A stretch of 64,000 bases of DNA from Haloarcula vallismortis ATCC 29715 (GTDB lineage: Archaea; Halobacteriota; Halobacteria; Halobacteriales; Haloarculaceae), in assembly GCF_000337775.1 (NCBI RefSeq), contig NZ_AOLQ01000004.1, forward strand, positions 221,035 to 285,034, read 5' to 3'. Position 1 is the stretch's first letter. The number at the start of each line of letters is the position of its first letter. Shown one piece after another: positions 9,430 through 19,593 of this stretch. Below the pieces are notes generated by a model that did no database searches, was not told the DNA's origin, and worked only from the letters and a program-made list of their open reading frames with translations. The position numbers and the translations under genes are program-made.

Positions 9430-10818
9430 TCACTCAGCCGACGGCGAGTCGTCGACATCGCCCTCGCTGACTCGGATCGTCGAGATGCGGGTTCCGTCAA
9501 CGCCTGTCACCTCGAACACGTGTCCGGCCGCTTCGGCGGTATCGCCGACATCCGGCGCGCGGTCGAGCTGACTCAACACCAGCCCGCCGATGGTTTCGAC
9601 CGCGTCGCTGTCGAGGTCGACACCGAGCGCTTCACTGACTGTCGACAGCGGAACGCCGCCGTCGGCGTCGTAGCTCCCGTCGCTTTGCTTGCGGATGGCG
9701 TGTTCGCGGCCGTCGACGTCGAACTCGTCGCGCAAGTCGCCGACGACGGCCTCGACCACGTCCTCGATGGTCGCGATGCCTTCGAGCGACCCCCATTCGT
9801 CGATGACCGCGGCCATCTGCCGGCGGTCTTGCCGGAACTGCAACAGGAGGTCGTTGATAGCGGTCGTCTCCGGGACGACCGGTATCTCGTGAGCGATGTC
9901 GCCGGCAGTCGTGTTCTCGTTGCCGTCTTCGCCGGCCCGTAGCACGTCCTTGACGTCGATGAACCCGACGATCTGGTCGCTGTCGTCGGCTTCGACCACC
10001 GGATAGCGGGTATGGCCCTCGTCGAAAACGACCGACCGGATATCCGACAGTGTGGCGTCGGCCGGCACGCTCACGACGTCGGGGCGCGGGACCATGACTT
10101 CCCGGACGACCGTATCGTCGAGGTCGAACACGCTCTCTATCATGGCGACCTCCGCCGCGTCGATGTTCCCCTCTTCGCCGGACCGGGCCAGCACTCGGCG
10201 TATCTCACGCTCGCCGAGCGTCTCGTCCGTTTCCGAGGCCGGTGGGACGCCAAGCAGTTGCGTAAAGGCGTTGGCCGAGCCGTTAAACACGACGATACCG
10301 GGATAGAACAGGTAATAAAACAGCTTCATCGGCGGCGCGAGCAATCGCGAGAGTCGCTCGGTCCGGGCAATCGCGAACGTCTTCGGCGCGAGTTCGCCGA
10401 AGACGACGTGGAGGAACGTGATGATTGTGAACCCGACCGCGAACGCCACGAGATGGAGGAGGCTCTCCGGGAGGACCGGGGCCAGCACAGGTTCCAGCAG
10501 CGCCGCCACGGCGGGCTCACCGACCCACCCCAGTCCCAGCGAGGCGAGCGTAATTCCGAGTTGGGTCACCGCGAGGTAGTTGTCTAAGTCCGCCATCACT
10601 GCCTGCAGCGAGCCTGCGCCGGCCTTCCCCTCGTCGGCGAGCTGTTCGACAGACGTGCCGCGAACGCGAACGAAGGCGAACTCAGCGGCGACGAAAAAGC
10701 CGTTCAATCCCACGAGCACCAGCGCCAAGACGAGCTGTGCCGCCGAAAGCGCGAGATTTACCATCGCAGCCTCCGGGCCGAAAGCGTCAGCGTGTTCATA
10801 CACACCCATCTCCGTCAC
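9430..10818 (-). CDS. CNNM/CorC-type membrane protein (DUF21-CBS-CorC)
   Basis: 462 residues. An N-terminal DUF21 domain with about four membrane helices (residues 18-165) is followed by paired CBS domains (VMVPRPDVVSVPADATLSDI and the repeat near GFIDVKDVLRAG), then a CorC/HlyC domain ending near residue 440. Relatives are involved in magnesium/cobalt export or membrane integrity; older annotation calls them hemolysins. The N-terminal start among nearby methionines is uncertain. Confidence 0.85.
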   Translation of the reverse strand: MTEMGVYEHADAFGPEAAMVNLALSAAQLVLALVLVGLNGFFVAAEFAFVRVRGTSVEQLADEGKAGAGSLQAVMADLDNYLAVTQLGITLASLGLGWVGEPAVAALLEPVLAPVLPESLLHLVAFAVGFTIITFLHVVFGELAPKTFAIARTERLSRLLAPPMKLFYYLFYPGIVVFNGSANAFTQLLGVPPASETDETLGEREIRRVLARSGEEGNIDAAEVAMIESVFDLDDTVVREVMVPRPDVVSVPADATLSDIRSVVFDEGHTRYPVVEADDSDQIVGFIDVKDVLRAGEDGNENTTAGDIAHEIPVVPETTAINDLLLQFRQDRRQMAAVIDEWGSLEGIATIEDVVEAVVGDLRDEFDVDGREHAIRKQSDGSYDADGGVPLSTVSEALGVDLDSDAVETIGGLVLSQLDRAPDVGDTAEAAGHVFEVTGVDGTRISTIRVSEGDVDDSPSAE

Positions 10819-10865
10819 CGTACTAAAGTGCTGGAATGTCCGCGCCAGTCCCGCCGTCGACTGCC

Positions 10866-12455
10866 TCAGCGGTACGCAGCGCGAACAGTGTCCGCGAGAA
10901 CACTGGGTTTCCGGTAGTGTTTGGTCACCGGGGGAACCTCGCGGTCGAGGTCGAGCATCTCGTAGACGGCGGTCATCGCCGACCGAACGGAGTACTCGAC
11001 GGTAAACACCACATCCCGCGGCTGTTCGGCGTACTGCCCGAGGAACGCCAGATTGTTCGAGCCGTCCGGGACGACCTCTGGCCTGTCACCGGGCTCCCGG
11101 GGCTGGAAGTGCGCCGTAATGAACGGCATCATCGCCGGGATGCAAGTCACATCGTCGAGTAGCTCCGGGAGCCGGTCCTCGCACTGCAGGTGGTAACACA
11201 GTTCCTGCAGGATTTCCCGGCCGGTACACTCGGACATCGGTTTCTCCACGTAGTTCCCCTCGCGGTCCGGGAACAGCGCGTAGCCCCAGAACACCTTCAC
11301 GTCGTCCGGCTGGTTCGCGAAGTGTGGCTGGGCGGCGACGACCGTCGACAACAGCCAGTTCGACCCGAGGTAGGTGACGAGCCCGTTGCCCGGCTCTTCG
11401 TTCGTGAAGTCGACGATATGGTCGAACAGCTCGGTGTTGTGCAGGGTGACAGTGAACGACTCCCATTTCGTCTCCGTGACGTTATCAGCAAACACCGATG
11501 GGTTGCCGAACTGTGGGTTGTCCTCGGCGATGGACTTCCACAGTTCCCACGACGCGCCGGTTTTGTTCAGTTCCGGGGCCTCGTCCATCCCGCCGATAGA
11601 CGAGCCGTCGGTCATCGACCCGTTCGTCACGAACACGAGGTCGGACGGCTCGACGGGGACCGATTCGGTGCCGCTGTCGGTCTCACAGTAGAGCCGCTCG
11701 ACGGTGCGCCCCGCCCGCGATGGGACGATATCCATATCCGTCACCTCGTGGCCGTACTCGAAGGAGACGCCCCTGTCTTCGAGCCAGCGCCGGAGCGGGA
11801 GGATCATCGAATCGTACTGGTTGTACTTCGTCCGGTCGATCCCCTCCATGGTGTGCAGGCGCGGGAACTCGTGGAGGAACCGGTACATGTACCGTCGGAC
11901 TTCGGCGACGCTGTGCCACGGCTGGAACGCGAAGATGGTCGCCCAGACGTACCAGAAGTTCGTCTCCAGGAACGACTCGTCGAACCACTCCTCGATGCGC
12001 GTCTCACCGAGTCGCGGTTCGGGCGTGAGAAGCAACCGAACTATCGACTGTCGGTGCTGGCGCGTCAGTCCGTACTCGCCCGCGTCGATTCGTTCGCCCT
12101 CGTGCATCAGCCGCGTTTTCGCGTACGAGGGGTTCGCTTCGTTGAACTCGTCCATCACGGCTTTGACCGACCGCGAATCGTCTTCGAGGGATGGAATCGT
12201 CTCGAAGAGGTCCCACGTACATTCGTACGTCGGGTAGTTGAACATCCGGCCACCCCGAATGAGATACGCCTCGTCCGGGTCGCCGGCCCCGTCCATCGCG
12301 CCACCGACGACGTCCAGCTTTTCGTAGACGTGGATGTTCTCGCCGGGCATATTGCCGTCCCGGACGAGGAACGCTGCGCCGGCGAGAGAGGCGATACCGC
12401 CCCCGATGAAGTGGGCGTCGCGGTCAGTGACGTGTGGGTGCTGGTGAATGGTCAT
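10866..12455 (-). CDS. ohyA: Oleate hydratase
   Basis: FAD-binding enzyme that hydrates the cis-9 double bond of unsaturated fatty acids. FIGGGIASLAGAAFLVRDG near residue 17 is the FAD fold, followed by VYEKLDVVGGAMDGAG. The family-specific RGGRMFNYPTYECTWDL and the C-terminal region NLAFLGQYAEQP are present; 529 residues is within family range. A free-standing gene with a 120-base AT-richer region upstream. Haloarchaea have isoprenoid lipids, so a fatty-acid substrate would come from outside; that is inference. Confidence 0.88.
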   Translation of the reverse strand: MTIHQHPHVTDRDAHFIGGGIASLAGAAFLVRDGNMPGENIHVYEKLDVVGGAMDGAGDPDEAYLIRGGRMFNYPTYECTWDLFETIPSLEDDSRSVKAVMDEFNEANPSYAKTRLMHEGERIDAGEYGLTRQHRQSIVRLLLTPEPRLGETRIEEWFDESFLETNFWYVWATIFAFQPWHSVAEVRRYMYRFLHEFPRLHTMEGIDRTKYNQYDSMILPLRRWLEDRGVSFEYGHEVTDMDIVPSRAGRTVERLYCETDSGTESVPVEPSDLVFVTNGSMTDGSSIGGMDEAPELNKTGASWELWKSIAEDNPQFGNPSVFADNVTETKWESFTVTLHNTELFDHIVDFTNEEPGNGLVTYLGSNWLLSTVVAAQPHFANQPDDVKVFWGYALFPDREGNYVEKPMSECTGREILQELCYHLQCEDRLPELLDDVTCIPAMMPFITAHFQPREPGDRPEVVPDGSNNLAFLGQYAEQPRDVVFTVEYSVRSAMTAVYEMLDLDREVPPVTKHYRKPSVLADTVRAAYR

Positions 12456-12575
12456 ATTGGGTCACCGTCATGTAGTGGTACACAAGTCACAGCCCTAACC
12501 GTTGCCAACATATGTACAGCAGTTTATAAGAGGTTGAGATATCGCCGAAACAGCCGCTCGCTGGCTAGTTTGCTG

Positions 12576-13220
12576 TCACTGTTCGGAGCTGGCAATCGTG
12601 TGGTCGATCAACTGGTCCGTCCCACGGCGGAGGCGCTCCGAGATTGCGGACGTGGTCGCGTCGAGTTCCGCTGAAAGGTCCGTCAGGTCTGCCCCGCGGG
12701 GGACGGTGAAATATCCCAGCCGGTGGGCTGCCAGCAGCGCCTCTCGCTGTGGCGCGCTGAGTCCGTAGTCCTCGCCGCCGTGCTCCGTCTCACAGAGCCG
12801 GTGCGGGCGGAACGTGACACTGCGTGACTGACAGGCGTCCCGGAACGCTTCGAGGTCCGCTCGGTTGGCGAACTGCGTGCTCACCTTCCACCCGTGTTCG
12901 GTCACGAGCGCACCCATCGGATACGTCTGCCGGTCGACGAGCTGGGTGTACATCTCGACGTAGTCCGTATCGAGGATGACCCGGTACCGGGACTCGACGA
13001 TAGCCGAGTCCATGGCGACGAACTCAACGACTGACTCGTCGCCAAGCAACGCTGATTCGAGGGCGTCCGGGTCGACACCTGTCGCGGAGAACACGAGCGC
13101 CGGTTCCGCAGTCGTTCCGGGGACGACGGTATCCACGATTAGTCGGGTGTCCAGTTCGGCAGCGACCGCACACAGCGGCATATCCGCGGACTGCAACTCG
13201 AATTCACAGATGACGCTCAT
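12576..13220 (-). CDS. HTH_10 (Bat-type) transcriptional regulator
   Basis: 214 residues with the C-terminal HTH_10 domain found in haloarchaeal Bat regulators. The signature lies near residue 155: LSAPQREALLAAHRLGYFTVPR, split by an arginine-rich helix ending ISERLRRGTDQLIDHTI. The N-terminal part is a sensor-like alpha/beta domain with no known ligand. The start MSVICEFELQ at 13220 matches the family; upstream codons are a shadow. Target genes are unknown, the neighbouring oleate hydratase being a candidate. Confidence 0.82.
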   Translation of the reverse strand: MSVICEFELQSADMPLCAVAAELDTRLIVDTVVPGTTAEPALVFSATGVDPDALESALLGDESVVEFVAMDSAIVESRYRVILDTDYVEMYTQLVDRQTYPMGALVTEHGWKVSTQFANRADLEAFRDACQSRSVTFRPHRLCETEHGGEDYGLSAPQREALLAAHRLGYFTVPRGADLTDLSAELDATTSAISERLRRGTDQLIDHTIASSEQ

Positions 13221-13450
13221 ATCTGTTGCTCGGCCGACCAAAATAAAGGCGTACTGGGGATTCTCACGCACCGAAACCGACCGGCGGCATCGGAGTCACT
13301 CGGCGAACAGCTATGACGGGACGGACTGCGACTACATCACTAACTGTATCGGGCCGTGTCGCGCGTTGTGGTGGCTACACGTAGCGAAACGGCAGAGAAA
13401 AGTGCATACTGGACCGCTTCGAGCGCCAGCCGTGTTCACGCTGTTGTCGA

Positions 13451-15883
13451 TCAGTGGTCCCGGGAGTGTTCGCCCTCGTCGACACTGACCTCAAACTCCG
13501 ACAGTAGCGTCTTGAGCTGCTCTGCCTGTCCGTTCAGCGATTTGATGCTGTCGTTGATCTCCGACATCGAGGCCGCCTGCTCTTCTGCAGCGGCGGACAC
13601 GCTCTGGACTTCATCGGCAGTGGATTCGCTGAGGTCAGCGACTTCCTCGGTCATCGACACCGCCTCTTCAGTGCTGGCGGCCTGGTCATCAGTGGTGTCG
13701 CTGATCCCCTGAACGCCGGCGTCTGTTTTGTCGGCGTACTCCGATACTTCTGTGAACGCCGCCATGACCTCTTCGACCGCGTCGATGCCTGCCTCCATCG
13801 ATTCCTCAGCTACTCTGGCTTCGTTGACAGTTGTCTCCGTCTGTGACTGGACATCGGTAATGAGCTGCTCTATTTCGGTCGCCGATGCCTGCGTTTCCCC
13901 GGCGAGTTCCTTGACCTCGTCGGCCACGACGGCAAACCCGTCGCCGTCTTTGTCGGCACGTGCAGCTTCGATGTTCGCGTTCAGCGCGAGCATATTCGTC
14001 TGCTCGGCGATGTCAGCGATCAGCTCAACGATGGTGCTGATCTCTGCCATTTGCTCGTCCAACTGTTCGACGTTCTCGACAGTTGTGTCGATAGCTTCCT
14101 GTACCCTGCGCGAACTTTCGAGCGCGACTCTGGCCGTGTCCTCGCCTTCTCGGGCGACATCAGCGGTCTGATTCGAGTGTTCTGCAACCGAGTCAGCGGA
14201 CGCGGCTACCTCTTCGATGGCTGCCGAAAGGTCAGTCATCTCTCCCGAGACCGTGTCCAGCATATCGCGTTGCTCGTCGGCGGCAGCCGCGATCTCCTGC
14301 ACCGATTCGCTGACCTCGCCACTCGCACGCTCGGCGTCAGCCGCCCCGACTTCGGCCTCCTCGCTGGCGGCTGTGACGGTATCCGCGAACTCCTGAATGT
14401 CGACGATAGTGCGCTCCCACTGTGCGAGCATATCGTTGAACGACGACGCGATAGCCGCCATCGCCTCGTTGTCGGTCTCGCTTTCGGGGAGACGACGGGT
14501 CAGGTCGCCGTCCGCGCACGCTTCCATCACGTCGCTGTATATCTCTGCTTGCTGTTCCAGTTCCGCCGCCAGCGTCTCAGCCTCTTCCTTTGCCTGCTCG
14601 GCGCGGGCACGCTCTTCCTCCGCTTCTTGCTGGGCGTCTGTTGCTTGCTCACGGGCAGCCTCAGCTTCGTCGATGTTCGAGACGAGTGCATCGCGCATAC
14701 TCCCGATTGACGTGAACAACTGCCCGATTTCGTCTCGCCGAGAGCTCGAAACGCTGACATCGTACTCTCCCTGCTCGATGGCAGTGGCGGCCGCAGAGAG
14801 CTGTTGCACGGACGTCGCCGTGTTCCGGCCAATCGTTCCACCGACGACGACAACACCACCGAGCGCGAGCAGAATGAACGCCAGGATATCAGTCCGAATC
14901 TGCTCGCTCAGCGCGAACGCGTTCGCCGCGGGTGTGTGTTTGATAACGACCCAGTTTGTGCCGGGGATGGTCGCGTACGCGGCGACGTGTTCGGTGTCGA
15001 GCAGTTCTTCCTTTGTCGGCGAACTAGTGAAGGTGCCCTGCTCCGTCGCTGTGCTAATCTCTGGGATGGCAGACTGCGACGCGTTCGGGATGTACGGCTG
15101 CCCGACAGCATCGGTACCAGCGTCTGAGAACAGGACTTCAGTCGAACTCGACGTCGGACGAACGACCTGTGTGAACGTGCCATCGATACCAGTGCTGAAC
15201 TGCTTGCTCAGGTCGGTAGCGTCGTACTCGACTACAAGTACGTGTGTGAAGTCGGCGGCGACACTCATCGAACTGACCACTCGTTTGCCGTTCGCGTTCG
15301 TGTACGGGTTCGATGAGACTACTGTGTCCCGACCGATAGACCGAGTGCGGTCCACCCACGGATGGCTGTCCGATGTGACGCGCGTTCCGCGGAGCGTGTC
15401 GTCAGTGCTCGCCACAATCCTTGCCTCCCCTGCTGTGCCGACCGTGGGATCTGCAAGGTGGACGGCAGCGACGCGGTCGGACTGCAGTTCATCTGCGGCG
15501 AGCCTTTCGGTGTAGGCCTGCTGATCTCCGCGAGTCGCGTTGAAACCGAGCAACGGATTGTTTGACGCAACCAGCACCGGCCGCTCGTTGCGCTCAACCC
15601 ACTCGTTCAACAGGCCGGCTTCGGCGTTGACCTCCTGTACGAGCTGTTGTGCTGTGTCGTCTTCGAGTGTGGCAGTTGCGTTCCCCTGTACCCAGAACCC
15701 GCCGGCCGCGATGAGTACCACAATCACGAGCAATGCAACAGCGAACTTGACGAGGTACGACCGAACTGGCAGTAGCGCAATGGCTTTCGCTCGCTCCAGC
15801 CCTGTCGTGTCCGAGGCCGTTGGCTCTGTCGGGTCCGCTGATTCGTCGCCACCGTTGCCTGAATGTGCTGTAGATTCGTCCAT
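13451..15883 (-). CDS. Methyl-accepting transducer, CosT/BasT-like
   Basis: 810-residue haloarchaeal chemotaxis transducer. A first membrane helix (about 38-60) and a second near 335-355 bracket an extracytoplasmic sensor domain. A HAMP domain follows, then a coiled-coil signalling domain whose tip contains [20 protein letters not shown] hairpin residues; several Glu pairs are possible methylation sites. It lies seven bases from a betaine-type binding lipoprotein gene, the arrangement of Halobacterium CosB-CosT, so it probably senses compatible solutes through that protein. Confidence 0.85.
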   Translation of the reverse strand: MDESTAHSGNGGDESADPTEPTASDTTGLERAKAIALLPVRSYLVKFAVALLVIVVLIAAGGFWVQGNATATLEDDTAQQLVQEVNAEAGLLNEWVERNERPVLVASNNPLLGFNATRGDQQAYTERLAADELQSDRVAAVHLADPTVGTAGEARIVASTDDTLRGTRVTSDSHPWVDRTRSIGRDTVVSSNPYTNANGKRVVSSMSVAADFTHVLVVEYDATDLSKQFSTGIDGTFTQVVRPTSSSTEVLFSDAGTDAVGQPYIPNASQSAIPEISTATEQGTFTSSPTKEELLDTEHVAAYATIPGTNWVVIKHTPAANAFALSEQIRTDILAFILLALGGVVVVGGTIGRNTATSVQQLSAAATAIEQGEYDVSVSSSRRDEIGQLFTSIGSMRDALVSNIDEAEAAREQATDAQQEAEEERARAEQAKEEAETLAAELEQQAEIYSDVMEACADGDLTRRLPESETDNEAMAAIASSFNDMLAQWERTIVDIQEFADTVTAASEEAEVGAADAERASGEVSESVQEIAAAADEQRDMLDTVSGEMTDLSAAIEEVAASADSVAEHSNQTADVAREGEDTARVALESSRRVQEAIDTTVENVEQLDEQMAEISTIVELIADIAEQTNMLALNANIEAARADKDGDGFAVVADEVKELAGETQASATEIEQLITDVQSQTETTVNEARVAEESMEAGIDAVEEVMAAFTEVSEYADKTDAGVQGISDTTDDQAASTEEAVSMTEEVADLSESTADEVQSVSAAAEEQAASMSEINDSIKSLNGQAEQLKTLLSEFEVSVDEGEHSRDH

Positions 15884-15889
15884 ACTGAT

Positions 15890-16909
15890 TCAGATGAAGC
15901 CGTTGGCCTTGAGGTGGTCAACAACCGCCTGCTGGCTGCCGACCTCGGTTGCATGGCTGTTCAGCTCTTGCATCGTCTTCGCGTCAGGAATGGCATCCGG
16001 CATCTTGTTCAGTGCCGACACCACGGCGTCCGTTGCGACATCCTCGTGAACAACACCGACCGGGTGGAAAAACGGCCAGAAGTTCCGGTCGTCATCGAGG
16101 TACACGATGTCTTCGACGGTTGTGAGCCACGCGCTGGTGCTGTACCCAAAGCTGAGGTCAGCATACCCTTCGTCGACAGCCGTGCCAGCTGCCTGCGCTG
16201 ACGCCGCCTCGATGAACTCCTGTTCTGCCTCCCAGCGCTCCACGTGTTCGGCCTCAAATCCGTAGTACTTAACTAAGGCATCGAAGCCGTCGCTACGAGT
16301 CCTGAATCCGTCGCCAAACGCAGGTCTAATATCGTAGTTCCCGTCGTTGACGTAGCCGGCAAGGTCACTGATTGTCTCGATACCGGTTCCTTCGATAGCG
16401 TCCTCGCGGATAAATACGGCCCACGTGTTCTGCCACTCTGCGCGGTCGAGAATCCGAATTGGGTGTTCTGATTCCATCTCAGATTTCAACGCTTCGTACT
16501 GCTCGTCAGGTGTCTCGAAGTCGGCTTCGTCGTGACTGGGTGGGTGCGTAGCCCACAGTGACCCCATGTAGTCGTAGTACGCGTGGATGTCGCCGGCCTG
16601 ATACGCCTCGGCGTGTGCAGCGTTCCCGCCGAAGCCGGTTTCATCCACGAGACTCGCACTCGTGTTGCTGGCGAGCAATTCGTACGCGATGTACCCGAGG
16701 TTTAACTGCTCCGTGTAGCCTTTCGAACTGACAACGACTGACAATGAACCGTCGGCGGACCCGGCGGCTCCGGCCCCGCTCTCAGCTGTACTCGATTCTG
16801 TGTCTCCGCCGCTCGAGCAACCAACTAGTGTGGCGGTTCCACCAGTCGCGAGCATTCCGAGCAACCGTCGCCGGCTTCCGGTCCACGGCTGCCGTCTTTC
16901 ATCTACCAT
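15890..16909 (-). CDS. Glycine betaine-type substrate-binding lipoprotein, CosB-like
   Basis: 339 residues of the OpuAC/ProX family. The N-terminus has a twin-arginine signal (SRRRLLGMLATGG) and a lipobox LVGC, so it should be lipid-anchored outside the membrane. The mature part begins with a Ser/Gly-rich spacer and then VVVSSKGYTEQLNLGYIAYELL. No permease or ATPase genes adjoin it; the adjacent transducer gene suggests a role in taxis rather than import. The two genes are probably cotranscribed. Confidence 0.85.
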   Translation of the reverse strand: MVDERRQPWTGSRRRLLGMLATGGTATLVGCSSGGDTESSTAESGAGAAGSADGSLSVVVSSKGYTEQLNLGYIAYELLASNTSASLVDETGFGGNAAHAEAYQAGDIHAYYDYMGSLWATHPPSHDEADFETPDEQYEALKSEMESEHPIRILDRAEWQNTWAVFIREDAIEGTGIETISDLAGYVNDGNYDIRPAFGDGFRTRSDGFDALVKYYGFEAEHVERWEAEQEFIEAASAQAAGTAVDEGYADLSFGYSTSAWLTTVEDIVYLDDDRNFWPFFHPVGVVHEDVATDAVVSALNKMPDAIPDAKTMQELNSHATEVGSQQAVVDHLKANGFI

Positions 16910-17235
16910 TGCTCAACCTGTAGCTAATGAGAGTCAAAAAGCCGTTGCCGAGAGTATCAACAGTGATACTAGAACAGTACAATCGTGTACAATTTAGAGT
17001 CTAGCTATCGGCAGTGTCCACAGAGGGCCTCTCTACAGAGGTGGCATCACAATGACTGACGTGCTAAATACTGTTCATGTCCGTTGAAATTGAGATGTTG
17101 GAACACACTCGACGAACCGTCGTCAGCTACAGCTACCAGTTGGGGAAAGCCTCGGCACTCATAAGGTATCGAGTTGACACCAATAATAAAAGAATTGACA
17201 CGCAAACACTGGTAGAGGTGAAGAGGTGTTGTTGA
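16910..17235. other. Intergenic region at the host/element boundary
   Basis: Contains the promoter side of the lipoprotein gene and the start of the lower-GC element. The heptamer GTACAAT occurs twice, at about 16977 and 16990, 13 bases apart. No tRNA gene or partial tRNA is visible here, so the attachment site, if present, is not of the tRNA type. The exact junction cannot be set without the other end of the element. Confidence 0.45.
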
Positions 17236-17730
17236 ATGACGGATAGCCCCGGCTATGCTACTCGTGCGGAAGACACGGCAGAAGTCAAGATATACCCTCC
17301 AGAAGAGGTAGCCGACGAGTGGCGTCAAGAGGCCGAAGAGCACAACAGAAGCCTATCTAAACACTTGCAAAAGCTGATATATGAAGCCCGAAGTTTCAAA
17401 GAACACGGACTAATCGGTACGGGAGAGACCAGTCAGAAACGCGTTCAGGAACTGGAGGAAAAAGTCGCCCGGTTAGAGAAACGGCTACAGCAGAAGGAAT
17501 CCGAGTCTACTGACGCGGTCACGTTCAACCCTGAAACCCTGAAGCAGGAGGTATTGACAGGGCAGTACCAGGAATTGGAGGACATTCTCAGAAACATAGT
17601 CGAGTCAGGTATCCTCGACGACGCACTGCGGCAGCCTGTAGAGAATCAGCTGTATTTCTTGGCTGCTGAAGATGAGGTGGAGTACGAGCGTGGCTGGGGC
17701 TGGAAACTGAAGCAGGGAGGTGACGAGTAG
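17236..17730 (+). CDS. RHH/coiled-coil DNA-binding protein, integrase partner
   Basis: 164 residues. The N-terminal 55 residues read like a ribbon-helix-helix or MetJ-type domain (VKIYPPEEVADEWRQEA, then HNRSLSKHLQKLIYEA). A coiled coil follows at about 75-100 (LEEKVARLEKRLQQKE), and the C-terminal part is helical. It ends two bases before the recombinase gene with a GGAGGTGA ribosome site in its own tail, so the two are coupled. A recombination directionality or integrase-assisting role is inferred. Confidence 0.7.
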   Translation: MTDSPGYATRAEDTAEVKIYPPEEVADEWRQEAEEHNRSLSKHLQKLIYEARSFKEHGLIGTGETSQKRVQELEEKVARLEKRLQQKESESTDAVTFNPETLKQEVLTGQYQELEDILRNIVESGILDDALRQPVENQLYFLAAEDEVEYERGWGWKLKQGGDE

Positions 17731-17732
17731 CG

Positions 17733-18704
17733 ATGCCGAAGAAGCAGAAGCACGAGGTCCTGATGGACGGAGATACGTGGGATGAGAAAGTGTTCAAGAA
17801 CGAGCACGACATCATCAACCGCTGGTTGGAGAGCAAGGACTCGGTTGACACCTCTCGGCGTACCTTGAACTCGTACAGCAGGACGGCAGCAGTGTTCTTC
17901 CACGAGAAGTTTCCGGAGATCTCGCCGGAAGAAGTGTACGTGGAGCACGTGGAACAGTATCTCCGGGAGTTGGATGAACGCGGTGTAGCTCAGAATACGA
18001 AGAGGCGGTACGTAGAGTCGTTGTCCAGTTTCTACGACTGGGCCTCGAAACGCCGGTCGACGGATATCTCCTATAACCCGGCAGGCGTCGTCTTAGAGCA
18101 ATTGGATAAGGTGAAGCGGGAGCGTCCGGAGACCGCTACCTGGGAGAACGGGAAGAAGATTATCCAGGAGATCCCGGACCCTCGTGACAAGACCTGTGCT
18201 ATCCTGATGGCGAAAACCGGTGTCCGTACGAAGGAGGCGTTGACCGTGACCGAGGAGGACCTGATGCTGGATGATGGTTTCATCCGGTTCACGGATCGGA
18301 AAGGAGGTACGACTACGAAGAACCCGGTCGACGATGAAACAGTCAGAGCCGTCAGGCGTCTTCAAGCGGTCAGCAGCGATGACAGCGAGTACCTGTTTAC
18401 CGCGATTCACGGAGGCCGAGTCAAGAGAGAAAGGATTAGAAGGGAGGTTCGACGTGGAGCTGTCCGTGCCGGAGTCATGGAAGACGAAAACGAGCAGAGA
18501 TGGCATCACAAATTTACTCCACACTACTACAGGACGATCTTCACGTCCTTGATGCGGAACAGCGAGCCTGGATTGAAGGATCACTGGGTCGGCTACCTCC
18601 GTGGAGACAGTGACCAGAGTATCAAAGACCTCTACACCCGGACGCCTCACGAGAAAATCAGGAAACGGTACCTGGAGACCATCAAACCCTTGAACCTGTA
18701 CTGA
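17733..18704 (+). CDS. Tyrosine recombinase/integrase
   Basis: 323 residues of the XerC/D-like phage integrase family. A SAM-like core-binding domain spans about 18-125. The catalytic domain follows: TGVRTKEAL has the first arginine, FTPHYYRTIFTS has the H-x-x-R box, and KDLYTRTP carries the tyrosine nucleophile. A third box (DHWVGYLRG) precedes it with Trp instead of the second His. It lies at the edge of the low-GC region and probably integrated the element. Coupled to the upstream DNA-binding gene. Confidence 0.9.
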   Translation: MPKKQKHEVLMDGDTWDEKVFKNEHDIINRWLESKDSVDTSRRTLNSYSRTAAVFFHEKFPEISPEEVYVEHVEQYLRELDERGVAQNTKRRYVESLSSFYDWASKRRSTDISYNPAGVVLEQLDKVKRERPETATWENGKKIIQEIPDPRDKTCAILMAKTGVRTKEALTVTEEDLMLDDGFIRFTDRKGGTTTKNPVDDETVRAVRRLQAVSSDDSEYLFTAIHGGRVKRERIRREVRRGAVRAGVMEDENEQRWHHKFTPHYYRTIFTSLMRNSEPGLKDHWVGYLRGDSDQSIKDLYTRTPHEKIRKRYLETIKPLNLY

Positions 18705-18723
18705 ACGGAGGTGAGAATCAGAA

Positions 18724-18852
18724 TTGGGAGAACACAGAATTGAACCGGTGAAGAACAGGGACGGCGACGTTGTCGGCGCTCCTGTTTTCCTGTCACCGGA
18801 GGAAATAGAGGAGCTTGAAAAGACTGGGAGTGTAGAAATCACACAGGGATGA
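18724..18852 (+). CDS. Small protein of 42 residues
   Basis: A TTG start lies nine bases after GGAGGTGA, and the stop overlaps the ATG of the phosphoesterase gene (ATGA). The product starts MGEHRIEPVKNRDGDVVGAP and ends with an acidic helix (SPEEIEELEKTG). It resembles small haloarchaeal proteins of about 40 residues with no known function. Coupling to both neighbours supports a real gene. Confidence 0.6.
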   Translation: MGEHRIEPVKNRDGDVVGAPVFLSPEEIEELEKTGSVEITQG

Positions 18853-19541
18853 AGCTCGGCGTTATCTCGGATATCCACGCGAATCTACCTGCCTTGGAAT
18901 CTGTCCTGAGTGATATGCCCGAGAGTGTGGACCAACTGGTCTGTCTCGGTGACGTGGTCGGGTACAATGCCTCTCCTGCGGAGTGTGTCGACCTCGTCCG
19001 TGAGGAATGTGACGTGGTGCTTCAGGGAAACCACGACAGGAACGTAGAGAACCCGGAGACTTACAGCAGTAATAGGCAGGCAGAGGCCGGGCTTCAGTAC
19101 GCGAAAGAAGAACTGGGTGACGAGCAGGTCCAGTACCTGTTGGAGCGTCCTGAACGCGAAGACGTAGGTGATTTCTTGGCGGTTCATAGCCACCCTGAAA
19201 CCATGGATGAGTACGTCTTCCCCAGTGATTTCCCGGAGATGAGGACGTATCTTGACAGCTACGACGGGGTTTTCCTCGGGCATACTCACGTCCAGCACGA
19301 GGCAGTTATCGACGACAAATTGGTTTTGAATCCGGGTAGTGTCGGTCAGCCTCGGGACGGTACAGCTGCGAGGTACGCAGTGGTGGATACCGAGTCCTTG
19401 GAGACTGAACTGTGTTCGACCGGCTACGATATCCAAGAGGCTGTTGAAGCGGTCAAGGATGCTGGTTTGCCGGATGCAACGGCTGAAAGACTTGTACCGG
19501 AGCAGCAGGGTAGCCGTCGATCCCGGAACCCGTGGCGATAA
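18849..19541 (+). CDS. Metallophosphoesterase, YfcE/MJ0936-like
   Basis: Calcineurin-like phosphoesterase of 230 residues. All metal-binding boxes are present: SDIHANLPAL near residue 7, LGDVVGYN near 34, GNHDRN near 61 and GHTHVQHE near 141, followed by NPGSVGQPRDG. Small archaeal relatives hydrolyse phosphodiesters. The C-terminal 25 residues are basic and may bind nucleic acid. Third gene of the recombinase operon. Confidence 0.85.
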   Translation: MKLGVISDIHANLPALESVLSDMPESVDQLVCLGDVVGYNASPAECVDLVREECDVVLQGNHDRNVENPETYSSNRQAEAGLQYAKEELGDEQVQYLLERPEREDVGDFLAVHSHPETMDEYVFPSDFPEMRTYLDSYDGVFLGHTHVQHEAVIDDKLVLNPGSVGQPRDGTAARYAVVDTESLETELCSTGYDIQEAVEAVKDAGLPDATAERLVPEQQGSRRSRNPWR

Positions 19542-19593
19542 CCCGGGGTAAGTGGAGCAAATTGTTTATCGCAGTATCTGGTTTATTGTATGT

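Noticed and set aside
11190..12674. 494-codon plus-strand frame opposite oleate hydratase
   Set aside because: Antisense shadow; the minus-strand gene has clear family motifs.
14397..15515. 372-codon plus-strand frame opposite the transducer
   Set aside because: Ser/Ala/Cys-rich antisense translation of a coiled-coil gene.
16910..17235. tRNA-type attachment site at the left boundary
   Set aside because: No T-arm or acceptor fragment is present on either strand.
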